Source: Loxodes magnus (taxonomy: Eukaryota > Ciliophora > Karyorelictea > Loxodida > Loxodidae). Taken from it: a stretch of 64,000 nt of DNA. Where the stretch lies: positions 102,324 to 166,323 of the forward strand of contig CAMPDV010000914.1 in NCBI GenBank assembly GCA_946699065.1, given 5' to 3'. The position numbers were made by a program, and so were the translations under genes. A model generated the notes under the pieces. It saw nothing but the letters and a program-made list of their open reading frames with translations. It was not told the DNA's origin and did no database searches. Below, one piece after another: positions 52,163-64,000 of this stretch (positions are counted from its first letter, which is position 1; the number at the start of each line of letters is the position of its first letter).

Positions 52163-54394
52163 GTGGCTATATCCAGTGATTCAGAGTTCATTGTATCGGG
52201 AAGTAGAGATAATACGGTGAGACTATGGGACGTCAAGACAGGTACCTGTAAGACCATGAGTGGTCACACCAGTGTTGTATATGCTGTGGCTATATCCAGT
52301 GATTCAGAGTTCATTGTATCGGGAAGTAGAGATAATACGGTGAGACTATGGGACGTCAAGACAGGTACCTGTAAGACCATGAGTGGTCACACAGATTATG
52401 TATTATCTGTGGCTATATCCAGTGATTCAGAGTTCATTGTATCGGGAAGTAGAGATAATACGGTGAGACTATGGGACGTCAAGACAGGTACCTGTAAGAC
52501 CATGAGTGGTCACACAGATTATGTATTATCTGTGGCTATATCCAGTGATTCAGAGTTCATTGTATCGGGAAGTAGAGATAATACGGTGAGACTATGGAAC
52601 GTCAAGACAGGTACCTGTAAGACCATGAGTGGTCACACAGATTATGTATTATCTGTGGCTATATACAGTGATTCAGAGTTCATTGTATCGGGAAGTAGAG
52701 ATAATACGGTGAGACTATGGGACGTCAAGACAGGTACCTGTAAGACCATGAGTGGTCACACAGATTATGTATTATCTGTGGCTATATCCAGTGATTCAGA
52801 GTTCATCGCATCGGGAAGTAGAGATAATACGGTGAGACTATGGGACGTCAAGACAGGTACCTGTAAGACCATGAGTGGTCACACTAGTGTTGTATATGCT
52901 GTGGCTATATCCAGTGATTCAGAGTTCATTGTATCGGGAAGTAGAGATAATACGGTGAGACTATGGGACGTCAAGACAGGTACCTGTAAGACCATGAATG
53001 GTCACACTAGTGTTGTATATGCTGTGGCTATATCCAGTGATTCAGAGTTCATTGTATCGGGAAGTAGAGATAATACGGTGAGACTATGGGACGTCAAGAC
53101 AGGTACCTGTAAGACCATGAGTGGTCACACTAGTGTTGTATATGCTGTGGCTATATCCAGTGATTCAGAGTTCATTGTATCGGGAAGTAGAGATAATACG
53201 GTGAGACTATGGGACGTCAAGACAGGTACCTGTAAGACCATGAGTGGTCACACTAGTGTTGTATATGCTGTGGCTATATCCAGTGATTCAGAGTTCATTG
53301 TATCGGGAAGTAGAGATAATACGGTGAGACTATGGGACGTCAAGACAGGTACCTGTAAGACCATGAGTGGTCACACTAGTGTTGTATATGCTGTGGCTAT
53401 ATCCAGTGATTCAGAGTTCATTGTATCGGGAAGTAGAGATAATACGGTGAGACTATGGGACGTCAAGACAGGTACCTGTAAGACCATGAGTGGTCACACA
53501 GATTATGTATTATCTGTGGCTATATCCAGTGATTCAGAGTTCATTGTATCGGGAAGTAGAGATAATACGGTGAGACTATGGGACGTCAAGACAGGTACCT
53601 GTAAGACCATGAGTGGTCACACAGATTATGTATTATCTGTGGCTATATCCAGTGATTCAGAGTTCATTGTATCGGGAAGTAGAGATAATACGGTCAGACT
53701 ATGGAACGTCAAGACAGGTACCTGTAAGACCATGAGTGGTCACACAGATTATGTATTATCTGTGGCTATATCCAGTGATTCAGAGTTCATTGTATCGGGA
53801 AGTAGAGATAATACGGTGAGACTATGGGACGTCAAGACAGGTACCTGTAAGACCATGAGTGGTCACACTAGTGTTGTATATGCTGTGGCTATATCCAGTG
53901 ATTCAGAGTTCATCGCATCGGGAAGTAGAGATAATACGGTGAGACTATGGGACGTCAAGACAAGTACCTGTAAGACCATGAGTGGTCACACTAGTGTTGT
54001 ATATGCTGTGGCTATATCCAGTGATTCAGAGTTCATTGTATCGGGAAGTAGAGATAATACGGTGAGACTATGGGACGTCAAGACAGGTACCTGTAAGACC
54101 ATGAGTGGTCACACTAGTGTTGTATATGCTGTGGCTATATCCAGTGATTCAGAGTTCATTGTATCGGGAAGTAGAGATAATACGGTGAGACTATGGGACG
54201 TCAAGACTGTAAGCTGTAAGACAATGAGTGGTCACACAGATTATGTATTATCTGTGGCTATATCCAGTGATTCAGAGTTCATTGTATCGGGAAGTAGAGA
54301 TAATACGGTGAGACTATGGGACGTCAAGACAGGTACCTGTAAGACCATGAGTGGTCACACTAGTGTTGTAATATGCTGTGGCTATATCCAGTGA
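52163..54394 (+). CDS. WD40 repeat protein segment, about 18 blades, uniform
   Basis: This starts the cleanest zone: almost all RDN-DVK blades with SVV or DYV loops. Private changes are AIYSDS (near 52674), MNGHT (near 52997) and a silent ACC (near 52270). It is ended by an inserted A near 54371 (GTAATATGC), and the last handful of residues are out of register. Confidence 0.5.
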   Translation: MAISSDSEFIVSGSRDNTVRLWDVKTGTCKTMSGHTSVVYAVAISSDSEFIVSGSRDNTVRLWDVKTGTCKTMSGHTDYVLSVAISSDSEFIVSGSRDNTVRLWDVKTGTCKTMSGHTDYVLSVAISSDSEFIVSGSRDNTVRLWNVKTGTCKTMSGHTDYVLSVAIYSDSEFIVSGSRDNTVRLWDVKTGTCKTMSGHTDYVLSVAISSDSEFIASGSRDNTVRLWDVKTGTCKTMSGHTSVVYAVAISSDSEFIVSGSRDNTVRLWDVKTGTCKTMNGHTSVVYAVAISSDSEFIVSGSRDNTVRLWDVKTGTCKTMSGHTSVVYAVAISSDSEFIVSGSRDNTVRLWDVKTGTCKTMSGHTSVVYAVAISSDSEFIVSGSRDNTVRLWDVKTGTCKTMSGHTSVVYAVAISSDSEFIVSGSRDNTVRLWDVKTGTCKTMSGHTDYVLSVAISSDSEFIVSGSRDNTVRLWDVKTGTCKTMSGHTDYVLSVAISSDSEFIVSGSRDNTVRLWNVKTGTCKTMSGHTDYVLSVAISSDSEFIVSGSRDNTVRLWDVKTGTCKTMSGHTSVVYAVAISSDSEFIASGSRDNTVRLWDVKTSTCKTMSGHTSVVYAVAISSDSEFIVSGSRDNTVRLWDVKTGTCKTMSGHTSVVYAVAISSDSEFIVSGSRDNTVRLWDVKTVSCKTMSGHTDYVLSVAISSDSEFIVSGSRDNTVRLWDVKTGTCKTMSGHTSVVICCGYIQ

Positions 54395-55646
54395 TTCAGA
54401 GTTCATTGTATCGGGAAGTAGAGATAATACGGTGAGACTATGGGACGTCAAGACAGGTACCTGTAAGACCATGAGTGGTCACACTAGTGTTGTATATGCT
54501 GTGGCTATATCCAGTGATTCAGAGTTCATTGTATCGGGAAGTAGAGATAATACGGTGAGACTATGGGACGTCAAGACAGGTACCTGTAAGACCATGAGTG
54601 GTCACACAGATTATGTATTATCTGTGGCTATATCCAGTGATTCAGAGTTCATTGTATCGGGAAGTAGAGATAATACGGTGAGACTATGGGACGTCAAGAC
54701 AGGTACCTGTAAGACCATGAGTGGTCACACTAGTGTTGTATATGCTGTGGCTATATCCAGTGATTCAGAGTTCATTGTATCGGGAAGTAGAGATAATACG
54801 GTGAGACTATGGGACGTCAAGACAGGTACCTGTAAGACCATGAGTGGTCACACAGATTATGTATTATCTGTGGCTATATCCAGTGATTCAGAGTTCATTG
54901 TATCGGGAAGTAGAGATAATACGGTGAGACTATGGGACGTCAAGACAGGTACCTGTAAGACCATGAGTGGTCACACTAGTGTTGTATATGCTGTGGCTAT
55001 ATCCAGTGATTCAGAGTTCATTGTATCGGGAAGTAGAGATAATACGGTGAGACTATGGGACGTCAAGACAGGTACCTGTAAGACCATGAGTGGTCACACA
55101 GATTATGTATTATCTGTGGCTATATCCAGTGATTCAGAGTTCATCGCATCGGGAAGTAGAGATAATACGGTGAGACTATGGGACGTCAAGACAGGTACCT
55201 GTAAGACCATGAGTGGTCACACTAGTGTTGTATATGCTGTGGCTATATCCAGTGATTCAGAGTTCATTGTATCGGGAAGTAGAGATAATACGGTCAGACT
55301 ATGGGACGTCAAGACAGGTACCTGTAAGACCATGAGTGGTCACACTAGTGTTGTATATGCTGTGGCTATATCCAGTGATTCAGAGTTCATCGTATCGGGA
55401 AGTCATGATGAGACGGTGAGACTATGGGACGTCAAGACAGGTACCTGTAAGACCATGAGTGGTCACACAGATTCTGTATTATCTGTGGCTATATCCAGTG
55501 ATTCAGAGTTCATCGTATCGGGAAGTCATGATGAGACGGTGAGACTATGGGACGTCAAGACAGGTACCTGTAAGACCATGAGTGGTCACACTATTATGTA
55601 TCATCTGTGGCTATATCCAGTGATTCAGAGTTCATCGTATCGGTAA
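54378..55646 (+). CDS. WD40 repeat protein segment, about 10 blades
   Basis: This continues the uniform zone in the next frame. SVV and DYV blades alternate strictly over seven or so units. The last two blades are HDE, announcing the next zone. A missing G near 55593 (CACTATTATG) closes the frame, and the last 17 or so residues are out of register. Confidence 0.45.
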   Translation: MAISSDSEFIVSGSRDNTVRLWDVKTGTCKTMSGHTSVVYAVAISSDSEFIVSGSRDNTVRLWDVKTGTCKTMSGHTDYVLSVAISSDSEFIVSGSRDNTVRLWDVKTGTCKTMSGHTSVVYAVAISSDSEFIVSGSRDNTVRLWDVKTGTCKTMSGHTDYVLSVAISSDSEFIVSGSRDNTVRLWDVKTGTCKTMSGHTSVVYAVAISSDSEFIVSGSRDNTVRLWDVKTGTCKTMSGHTDYVLSVAISSDSEFIASGSRDNTVRLWDVKTGTCKTMSGHTSVVYAVAISSDSEFIVSGSRDNTVRLWDVKTGTCKTMSGHTSVVYAVAISSDSEFIVSGSHDETVRLWDVKTGTCKTMSGHTDSVLSVAISSDSEFIVSGSHDETVRLWDVKTGTCKTMSGHTIMYHLWLYPVIQSSSYR

Positions 55647-56188
55647 GTAATGATTATACGGTGAGACTATGGGACGTCAAGACAGGTACCTGTAAGACCA
55701 TGAGTGGTCACACTAGTTATGTATCATCTGTGGCTATATCCAGTGATTCAGAGTTCATCGTATCGGGAAGTCATGATTATACGGTGAGACTATGGAACGT
55801 CAAGACAGGTACCTGTAAGACCATGAGGGGTCACACTAGTTATGTATCATCTGTGGCTATATCCAGTGATTCAGAGTTCATCGTATCGGGAAGTTATGAT
55901 TATACGGTGAGACTATGGGACGTCAAGACAGGTACCTGTAAGACCATGAGTGGTCACACTAGTTATGTATCATCTGTGGCTATATCCAGTGATTCAGAGT
56001 TCATCGTATCGGGAAGTCATGATTATACGGTGAGACTATGGGACGTCAAGACAGGTACCTGTAAGACCATGAGTGGTCACACTAGTTATGTATCATCTGT
56101 GGCTATATCCAGTGATTCAGAGTTCATCGTATCGGGAAGTCATGATTATACGGTGAGGACTATGGGACGTCAAGACAGGTACCTGTAA
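55607..56188 (+). pseudogene. WD40 fragment, 4.5 blades of the HDY/SYV type
   Basis: NDY (SVS), HDY-NVK, YDY, HDY and HDY turns with SYVSS loops, and one RGHT junction (about 55827). An extra G near 56157 (GTGAGGAC, the same change as near 19747) breaks the frame. Confidence 0.45.
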
Positions 56189-56192
56189 GACC

Positions 56193-56588
56193 ATGAGTGG
56201 TCACACTAGTTATGTATCATCTGTGGCTATATCCAGTGATTCAGAGTTCATCGTATCGGGAAGTCATGATGAGACGGTGAGACTATGGGACGTCAAGACA
56301 GGTACCTGTAAGACCATGAGTGGTCACACAGATTCTGTATTATCTGTGGCTATATCCAGTGATTCAGAGTTCATCGTATCGGGAAGTCATGATGAGACGG
56401 TGAGACTATGGGACGTCAAGACAGGTACCTGTAAGACCATGAGTGGTCACACAGATTCTGTATTATCTGTGGCTATATCCAGTGATTCAGAGTTCATCGT
56501 ATCGGGAAGTCATGATGAGACGGTGAGACTATGGGACGTCAATACAGGTACCTGTAAGACCATGAGTGGTCACACAGATTCTGTATGA
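56193..56588 (+). pseudogene. WD40 fragment, 3 blades, ends at DSV-TGA
   Basis: HDE blades with DSV loops, the last with DVN. The TGA at 56586-56588 begins the stop-dense right flank. Confidence 0.45.
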
Positions 56589-57252
56589 TCTGTGGCTATA
56601 TCCAGTGATTCAGAGTTCATCGTATCGGGAAGTCATGATGAGACGGTGAGACTATGGAACGTCAAGGACAGGTACCTGTAAGACCATGAGTGGTCACACT
56701 AGTTATGTATCATCTGTGGCTATATCCAGTGATTCAGAGTTCATCGTATCGGGAAGTCATGATGAGACGGTGAGACTATGGGACGTCAATACAGGTACCT
56801 GTAAGACCATGAGTGGTCACACAGATTCTGTATTATCTGTGGCTATATCCAGTGATTCAGAGTTCATCGTATCGGGAAGTCATGATGAGACGGTGAGACT
56901 ATGGGACGTCAAGACAGGTACCTGTAAGACCATGAGTGGTCACACAGATTCTGTATGATCTGTGGCTATATCCAGTGATTCAGAGTTCATCGTATCGGGA
57001 AGTCATGATGAGACGGTGAGACTATGGGACGTCAAGACAGGTACCTGTAAGACCATGAGTGGTCACACAGATTCTGTATTATCTGTGGCTATATCCAGTG
57101 ATTCAGAGTTCATCGTATCGGGAAGTCATGATGAGACGGTGAGACTATGGGACGTCAAGACAGGTACCTGTAAGACCATGAGTGGTCACACAGATTCTGT
57201 ATTATCTGTGGCTATATCCAGTGATTCAGAGTTCATCATATCGGGAAGTTGA
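56589..57252 (+). pseudogene. WD40 pieces with frameshift and stops
   Basis: An HDE-NVK unit has an extra G near 56666 (CAAGGACAGG). Pieces 56686-56958 (DVN, DSV-TGA) and 56962-57252 (ends at SGS-TGA, where AGA of RDN became TGA) follow. The unit before that stop has FII for FIV. Confidence 0.45.
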
Positions 57253-57573
57253 GATAAGACGGTGAGACTATGGGACGTCAAGACAGGTACCTGTAAGACC
57301 ATGAGTGGTCACACAGATTCTGTATTATCTGTGGCTATATCCAGTGATTCAGAGTTCATCGTATCGGGAAGTCATGATGAGACGGTGAGACTATGGGACG
57401 TCAAGACAGGTACCTGTAAGACCATGAGTGGTCACACAGATTCTGTATTATCTGTGGCTATATACAGTGATTCAGAGTTCATCGTATCGGGAAGTTATGA
57501 TGAGACGGTGAGACTATGGGACGTCAAGACAGGTACCTGTAAGACCATGAGTGGTCACACTAGCTATGTATGA
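57253..57573 (+). pseudogene. WD40 fragment, 2.5 blades (marker AIYSDS, YDE, SYV-TGA)
   Basis: The readable part starts at a GTG valine at 57262. The combination of AIYSDS, a YDE turn and SYV-TGA is shared exactly with 58739-59050 and 62921-63232. Confidence 0.45.
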
Positions 57574-57576
57574 TCT

Positions 57577-58066
57577 GTGGCTATATCCAGTGATTCAGAG
57601 TTCATCGTATCGGGAAGTCATGATGAGACGGTGAGACTATGGGACGTCAAGACAGGTACCTGTAAGACCATGAGTGGTCACACAGATTCTGTATTATCTG
57701 TGGCTATATCCAGTGATTCAGAGTTCATCGTATCGGGAAGTCATGATGAGACGGTGAGACTATGGGGACGTCAAGACAGGTACCTGTAAGACCATGAGTG
57801 GTCACACAGATTCTGTATTATCTGTGGCTATATCCAGTGATTCAGAGTTCATCGTATCGGGAAGTCATGATGAGACGGTGAGACTATGGGACGTCAAGAC
57901 AGGTACCTGTAAGACCATGAGTGGTCACACAGATTCTGTATTATCTGTGGCTATATCCAGTGATTCAGAGTTCATCGTATCGGGAAGTCATGATGAGACG
58001 GTGAGACTATGGGACGTCAATACAGGTACCTGTAAGACCATGAGTGGTCACACAGATTCTGTATGA
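57577..58066 (+). pseudogene. WD40 pieces, 4 blades with a +1 frameshift
   Basis: Readable parts are 57577-57789 and 57794-58066. An extra G at 57764-57767 (GGGG) separates them. The last blade is DVN and ends at DSV-TGA. The unbroken version of this four-blade order is at 63236-63724. Confidence 0.45.
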
Positions 58067-58069
58067 TCT

Positions 58070-58729
58070 GTGGCTATATCCAGTGATTCAGAGTTCATCG
58101 TATCGGGAAGTCATGATGAGACGGTGAGACTATGGAACGTCAAGACAGGTACCTGTAAGACCATGAGTGGTCACACAGATTCTGTATTATCTGTGGCTAT
58201 ATCCAGTGATTCAGAGTTCATCGTATCGGGAAGTGATGATGAGACGGTGAGACTATGGGACGTCAAGACAGGTACCTGTAAGACCATGAGTGGTCACACA
58301 GATTCTGTATTATCTGTGGCTATATCCAGTGATTCAGAGTTCATCGTATCGGGAAGTCATGATGAGACGGTGAGACTATGGGACGTCAAGACAGGTACCT
58401 GTAAGACCATGAGTGGTCACACAGATTCTGTATGATCTGTGGCTATATCCAGTGATTCAGAGTTCATCGTATCGGGAAGTCATGATGAGACGGTGAGACT
58501 ATGGGACGTCAAGACAGGTACCTGTAAGACCATGAGTGGTCACACAGATTCTGTATTATCTGTGGCTATATCCAGTGATTCAGAGTTCATCGTATCGGGA
58601 AGTCATGATGAGACGGTGAGACTATGGGACGTCAAGACAGGTACCTGTAAGACCATGAGTGGTCACACAGATTCTGTATTATCTGTGGCTATATCCAGTG
58701 ATTCAGAGTTCATCATATCGGGAAGTTGA
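58070..58729 (+). pseudogene. WD40 fragments, 3 + 2 blades
   Basis: Pieces 58070-58435 (NVK, DDE, HDE, DSV-TGA) and 58439-58729 (HDE, HDE, FII, SGS-TGA) are the 12-unit-later copies of 56589-57252 with small swaps. Confidence 0.45.
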
Positions 58730-59419
58730 GATAAGACGGTGAGACTATGGGACGTCAAGACAGGTACCTGTAAGACCATGAGTGGTCACACAGATTCTGT
58801 ATTATCTGTGGCTATATCCAGTGATTCAGAGTTCATCGTATCGGGAAGTCATGATGAGACGGTGAGACTATGGGACGTCAAGACAGGTACCTGTAAGACC
58901 ATGAGTGGTCACACAGATTCTGTATTATCTGTGGCTATATACAGTGATTCAGAGTTCATCGTATCGGGAAGTTATGATGAGACGGTGAGACTATGGGACG
59001 TCAAGACAGGTACCTGTAAGACCATGAGTGGTCACACTAGCTATGTATGATCTGTGGCTATATCCAGTGATTCAGAGTTCATCGTATCGGGAAGTCATGA
59101 TGAGACGGTGAGACTATGGGACGTCAAGACAGGTACCTGTAAGACCATGAGTGGTCACACAGATTCTGTATTATCTGTGGCTATATCCAGTGATTCAGAG
59201 TTCATCGTATCGGGAAGTCATGATGAGACGGTGAGACTATGGGACGTCAAGACAGGTACCTGTAAGACCATGAGTGGTCACACAGATTCTGTATTATCTG
59301 TGGCTATATCCAGTGATTCAGAGTTCATCGTATCGGGAAGTCATGATGAGACGGTGAGACTATGGGACGTCAAGACAGGTACCTGTAAGACCATGAGTGG
59401 TCACACAGATTCTGTATGA
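58730..59419 (+). pseudogene. WD40 fragments, 2.5 + 3 blades
   Basis: Piece 58739-59050 is the second AIYSDS/YDE/SYV-TGA copy. Piece 59054-59419 has three HDE-DVK blades and DSV-TGA. Confidence 0.45.
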
Positions 59420-59959
<540 letters not shown>

Positions 59960-59968
59960 GATAAGACG

Positions 59969-61391
<1,423 letters not shown>

Positions 61392-61882
61392 GTGGCTATA
61401 TCCAGTGATTCAGAGTTCATCGTATCGGGAAGTCATGATGAGACGGTGAGACTATGGAACGTCAAGACAGGTACCTGTAAGACCATGAGTGGTCACACAG
61501 ATTCTGTATTATCTGTGGCTATCTCCAGTGATTCAGAGTTCATCGTATCGGGAAGTCATGATGAGACGGTGAGACTATGGGACGTCAAGACAGGTACCTG
61601 TAAGACCATGAGTGGTCACACTAGTTCTGTATCATCTGTGGCTATATCCAGTGATTCAGAGTTCATCGTATCGGGAAGTTGAGATAAGACGGTGAGACTA
61701 TGGGACGTCAAGACAGGTACCTGTAAGACCATGAGTGGTCACACTAGTGTTGTATATGCTGTGGCTATATCCAGTGATTCAGAGTTCATCGTATCGGGAA
61801 GTCATGATGAGACGTGAGACTATGGGACGTCAAGACAGGTACCTGTAAGACCATGAGTGGTCACACAGATTCTGTATGATCT
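61392..61882 (+). pseudogene. WD40 fragment, 2.5 blades, then a -1 frameshift
   Basis: Piece 61392-61682 is the third copy of NVK, ATCTCC-HDE, SSVSS and SGS-TGA. A lost G near 61814 (GAGACGTGAG) shifts the frame, and DSV-TGA follows at 61877-61879. Confidence 0.45.
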
Positions 61883-62419
61883 GTGGCTATATCCAGTGAT
61901 TCAGAGTTCATCGTATCGGGAAGTCATGATGAGACGGTGAGACTATGGAACGTCAAGACAGGTACCTGTAAGACCATGAGTGGTCACACAGATTCTGTAT
62001 TATCTGTGGCTATATCCAGTGATTCAGAGTTCATCGTATCGGGAAGTCATGATGAGACGGTGAGACTATGGGACGTCAATACAGGTACCTGTAAGACCAT
62101 GAGTGGTCACACAGATTCTGTATGATCTGTGGCTATATCCAGTGATTCAGAGTTCATCGTATCGGGAAGTGATGATTATACGGTGAGACTATGGGACGTC
62201 AAGACAGGTACCTGTAAGACCATGAGTGGTCACACTAGTTATGTATCATCTGTGGCTATATCCAGTGATTCAGAGTTCATCGTATCGGTAAGTAATGATT
62301 ATACGGTGAGACTATGGGACGTCAAGACAGGTACCTGTAAGACCATGAGTGGTCACACTAGTTCTGTATCATCTGTGGCTATATCCAGTGATTCAGAGTT
62401 CATCGTATCGGGAAGTTGA
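61883..62419 (+). pseudogene. WD40 fragments, 2 + 2.5 blades
   Basis: Piece 61883-62125 (NVK, HDE-DVN, DSV-TGA) matches 60161-60403. Piece 62129-62419 has DDY, SYV-NDY (SVS, fourth copy in the window) and SSVSS, ending at SGS-TGA. Confidence 0.45.
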
Positions 62420-62920
62420 GATAAGACGGTGAGACTATGGGACGTCAAGACAGGTACCTGTAAGACCATGAGTGGTCACACAGATTCTGTATGATCTGTG
62501 GCTATATCCAGTGATTCAGAGTTCATCGTATCGGGAAGTCATGATGAGACGGTGAGACTATGGGACGTCAAGACAGGTACCTGTAAGACCATGAGTGGTC
62601 ACACAGATTCTGTATTATCTGTGGCTATATCCAGTGATTCAGAGTTCATCATATCGGGAAGTTGAGATAAGACGGTGAGACTATGGGACGTCAAGACAGG
62701 TACCTGTAAGACCTTGAGTGGTCACACTAGCTATGTATGATCTGTGGCTATATCCAGTGATTCAGAGTTCATCGTATCGGGAAGTCATGATGAGACGGTG
62801 AGACTATGGGACGTCAAGACAGGTACCTGTAAGACCATGAGTGGTCACACAGATTCTGTATTATCTGTGGCTATATCCAGTGATTCAGAGTTCATCATAT
62901 CGGGAAGTTGAGATAAGACG
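62420..62920 (+). pseudogene. Four WD40 units with a stop in almost every unit
   Basis: In-frame TGA codons lie at 62492, 62663, 62738 and 62909. One unit reads KTLSGHT (ATG to TTG at about 62714), losing the blade Met. No open piece exceeds two blades. Nothing other than blade sequence is present. Confidence 0.5.
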
Positions 62921-63724
62921 GTGAGACTATGGGACGTCAAGACAGGTACCTGTAAGACCATGAGTGGTCACACAGATTCTGTATTATCTGTGGCTATATC
63001 CAGTGATTCAGAGTTCATCGTATCGGGAAGTCATGATGAGACGGTGAGACTATGGGACGTCAAGACAGGTACCTGTAAGACCATGAGTGGTCACACAGAT
63101 TCTGTATTATCTGTGGCTATATACAGTGATTCAGAGTTCATCGTATCGGGAAGTTATGATGAGACGGTGAGACTATGGGACGTCAAGACAGGTACCTGTA
63201 AGACCATGAGTGGTCACACTAGCTATGTATGATCTGTGGCTATATCCAGTGATTCAGAGTTCATCGTATCGGGAAGTCATGATGAGACGGTGAGACTATG
63301 GGACGTCAAGACAGGTACCTGTAAGACCATGAGTGGTCACACAGATTCTGTATTATCTGTGGCTATATCCAGTGATTCAGAGTTCATCGTATCGGGAAGT
63401 CATGATGAGACGGTGAGACTATGGGACGTCAAGACAGGTACCTGTAAGACCATGAGTGGTCACACAGATTCTGTATTATCTGTGGCTATATCCAGTGATT
63501 CAGAGTTCATCGTATCGGGAAGTCATGATGAGACGGTGAGACTATGGGACGTCAAGACAGGTACCTGTAAGACCATGAGTGGTCACACAGATTCTGTATT
63601 ATCTGTGGCTATATCCAGTGATTCAGAGTTCATCGTATCGGGAAGTCATGATGAGACGGTGAGACTATGGGACGTCAATACAGGTACCTGTAAGACCATG
63701 AGTGGTCACACAGATTCTGTATGA
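62921..63724 (+). pseudogene. WD40 fragments, 2.5 + 4 blades
   Basis: Piece 62921-63232 is the third AIYSDS/YDE/SYV-TGA copy. Piece 63236-63724 has four HDE blades, the last with DVN, and ends at DSV-TGA. The same order with a frameshift is at 57577-58066. Confidence 0.45.

Positions 63725-64000
<276 letters not shown>

Larger units (their letters stand above)
56586..59050 (+). repeat. Higher-order repeat F: 12-unit block, two copies
   Basis: Stops at 56956/58433, 57250/58727 and 57571/59048 are each 1477 bp apart, which is 12 units plus the one inserted G near 57765. Part of the block recurs at 62909-63724. Confidence 0.8.

Overview
The whole 64-kb window is one uninterrupted tandem array of a single 123-bp unit that encodes one 41-residue WD40 blade on the + strand. 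From the GTG at position 7 to the matching GTG at 63974 there are exactly 520 units (520 x 123 = 63,960) plus a net +7 bases. Those 7 bases are fully explained by 21 single-base indels that I could place (14 insertions, 7 deletions). I found no unique flanking DNA, other protein domain, promoter, RNA gene, mobile element or non-WD40 gene. The array runs off both ends of the window.

The organism cannot be named from this sequence. Unit GC is about 44%. Codon choice favours AGA (Arg), ATA (Ile), and CTA and TTA (Leu). There is no Shine-Dalgarno-like spacing and no operon structure. Near-identical WD40 megarepeats are best known from eukaryotic NACHT/STAND-WD40 proteins such as fungal HET-E relatives, and from some filamentous or large-genome bacteria. 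I favour a eukaryote (protist, fungus or invertebrate), with low confidence.

Only one of the six frames is open. Every unit carries stops in the other two forward frames and in all three reverse frames. The open frame is cut by about 79 in-frame stops and 21 frameshifts into segments of 1 to 33 blades. Most apparent starts are simply the first GTG (a blade valine) or the first blade ATG after a break, so no segment has a demonstrable translation start.

Layout by marker variants. 1-7869: blocks with DVK/NFK blades ending in HAN-TAG. 7870-11934: the longest open run (33 blades), with SVV/GYV/DYV blades. 11935-31368: blocks marked by SSG-TGA, SHDK blades and islands of HDY blades, plus most of the left-hand frameshifts. 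31369-52153: blocks marked by VHKD-TGA and YD-TAA stops, with DDN, TVSC, HYISS and DYTLS variants and clear multi-unit higher-order repeats. 52154-55590: a uniform, stop-free stretch. 55591-64000: HDY/HDE/DSV blades, broken by a stop about every second unit.

The scaffold of the blade is nearly invariant even at silent sites. A few positions switch among small sets of alternatives: the loop after the GH dipeptide, the turn before TVRLW, and the residues after the Trp. The pattern looks like a recently homogenised, shuffling blade library. It could be a pseudogenised megasatellite, a giant exon with errors, or a donor reservoir for a functional WD40 recognition protein elsewhere.
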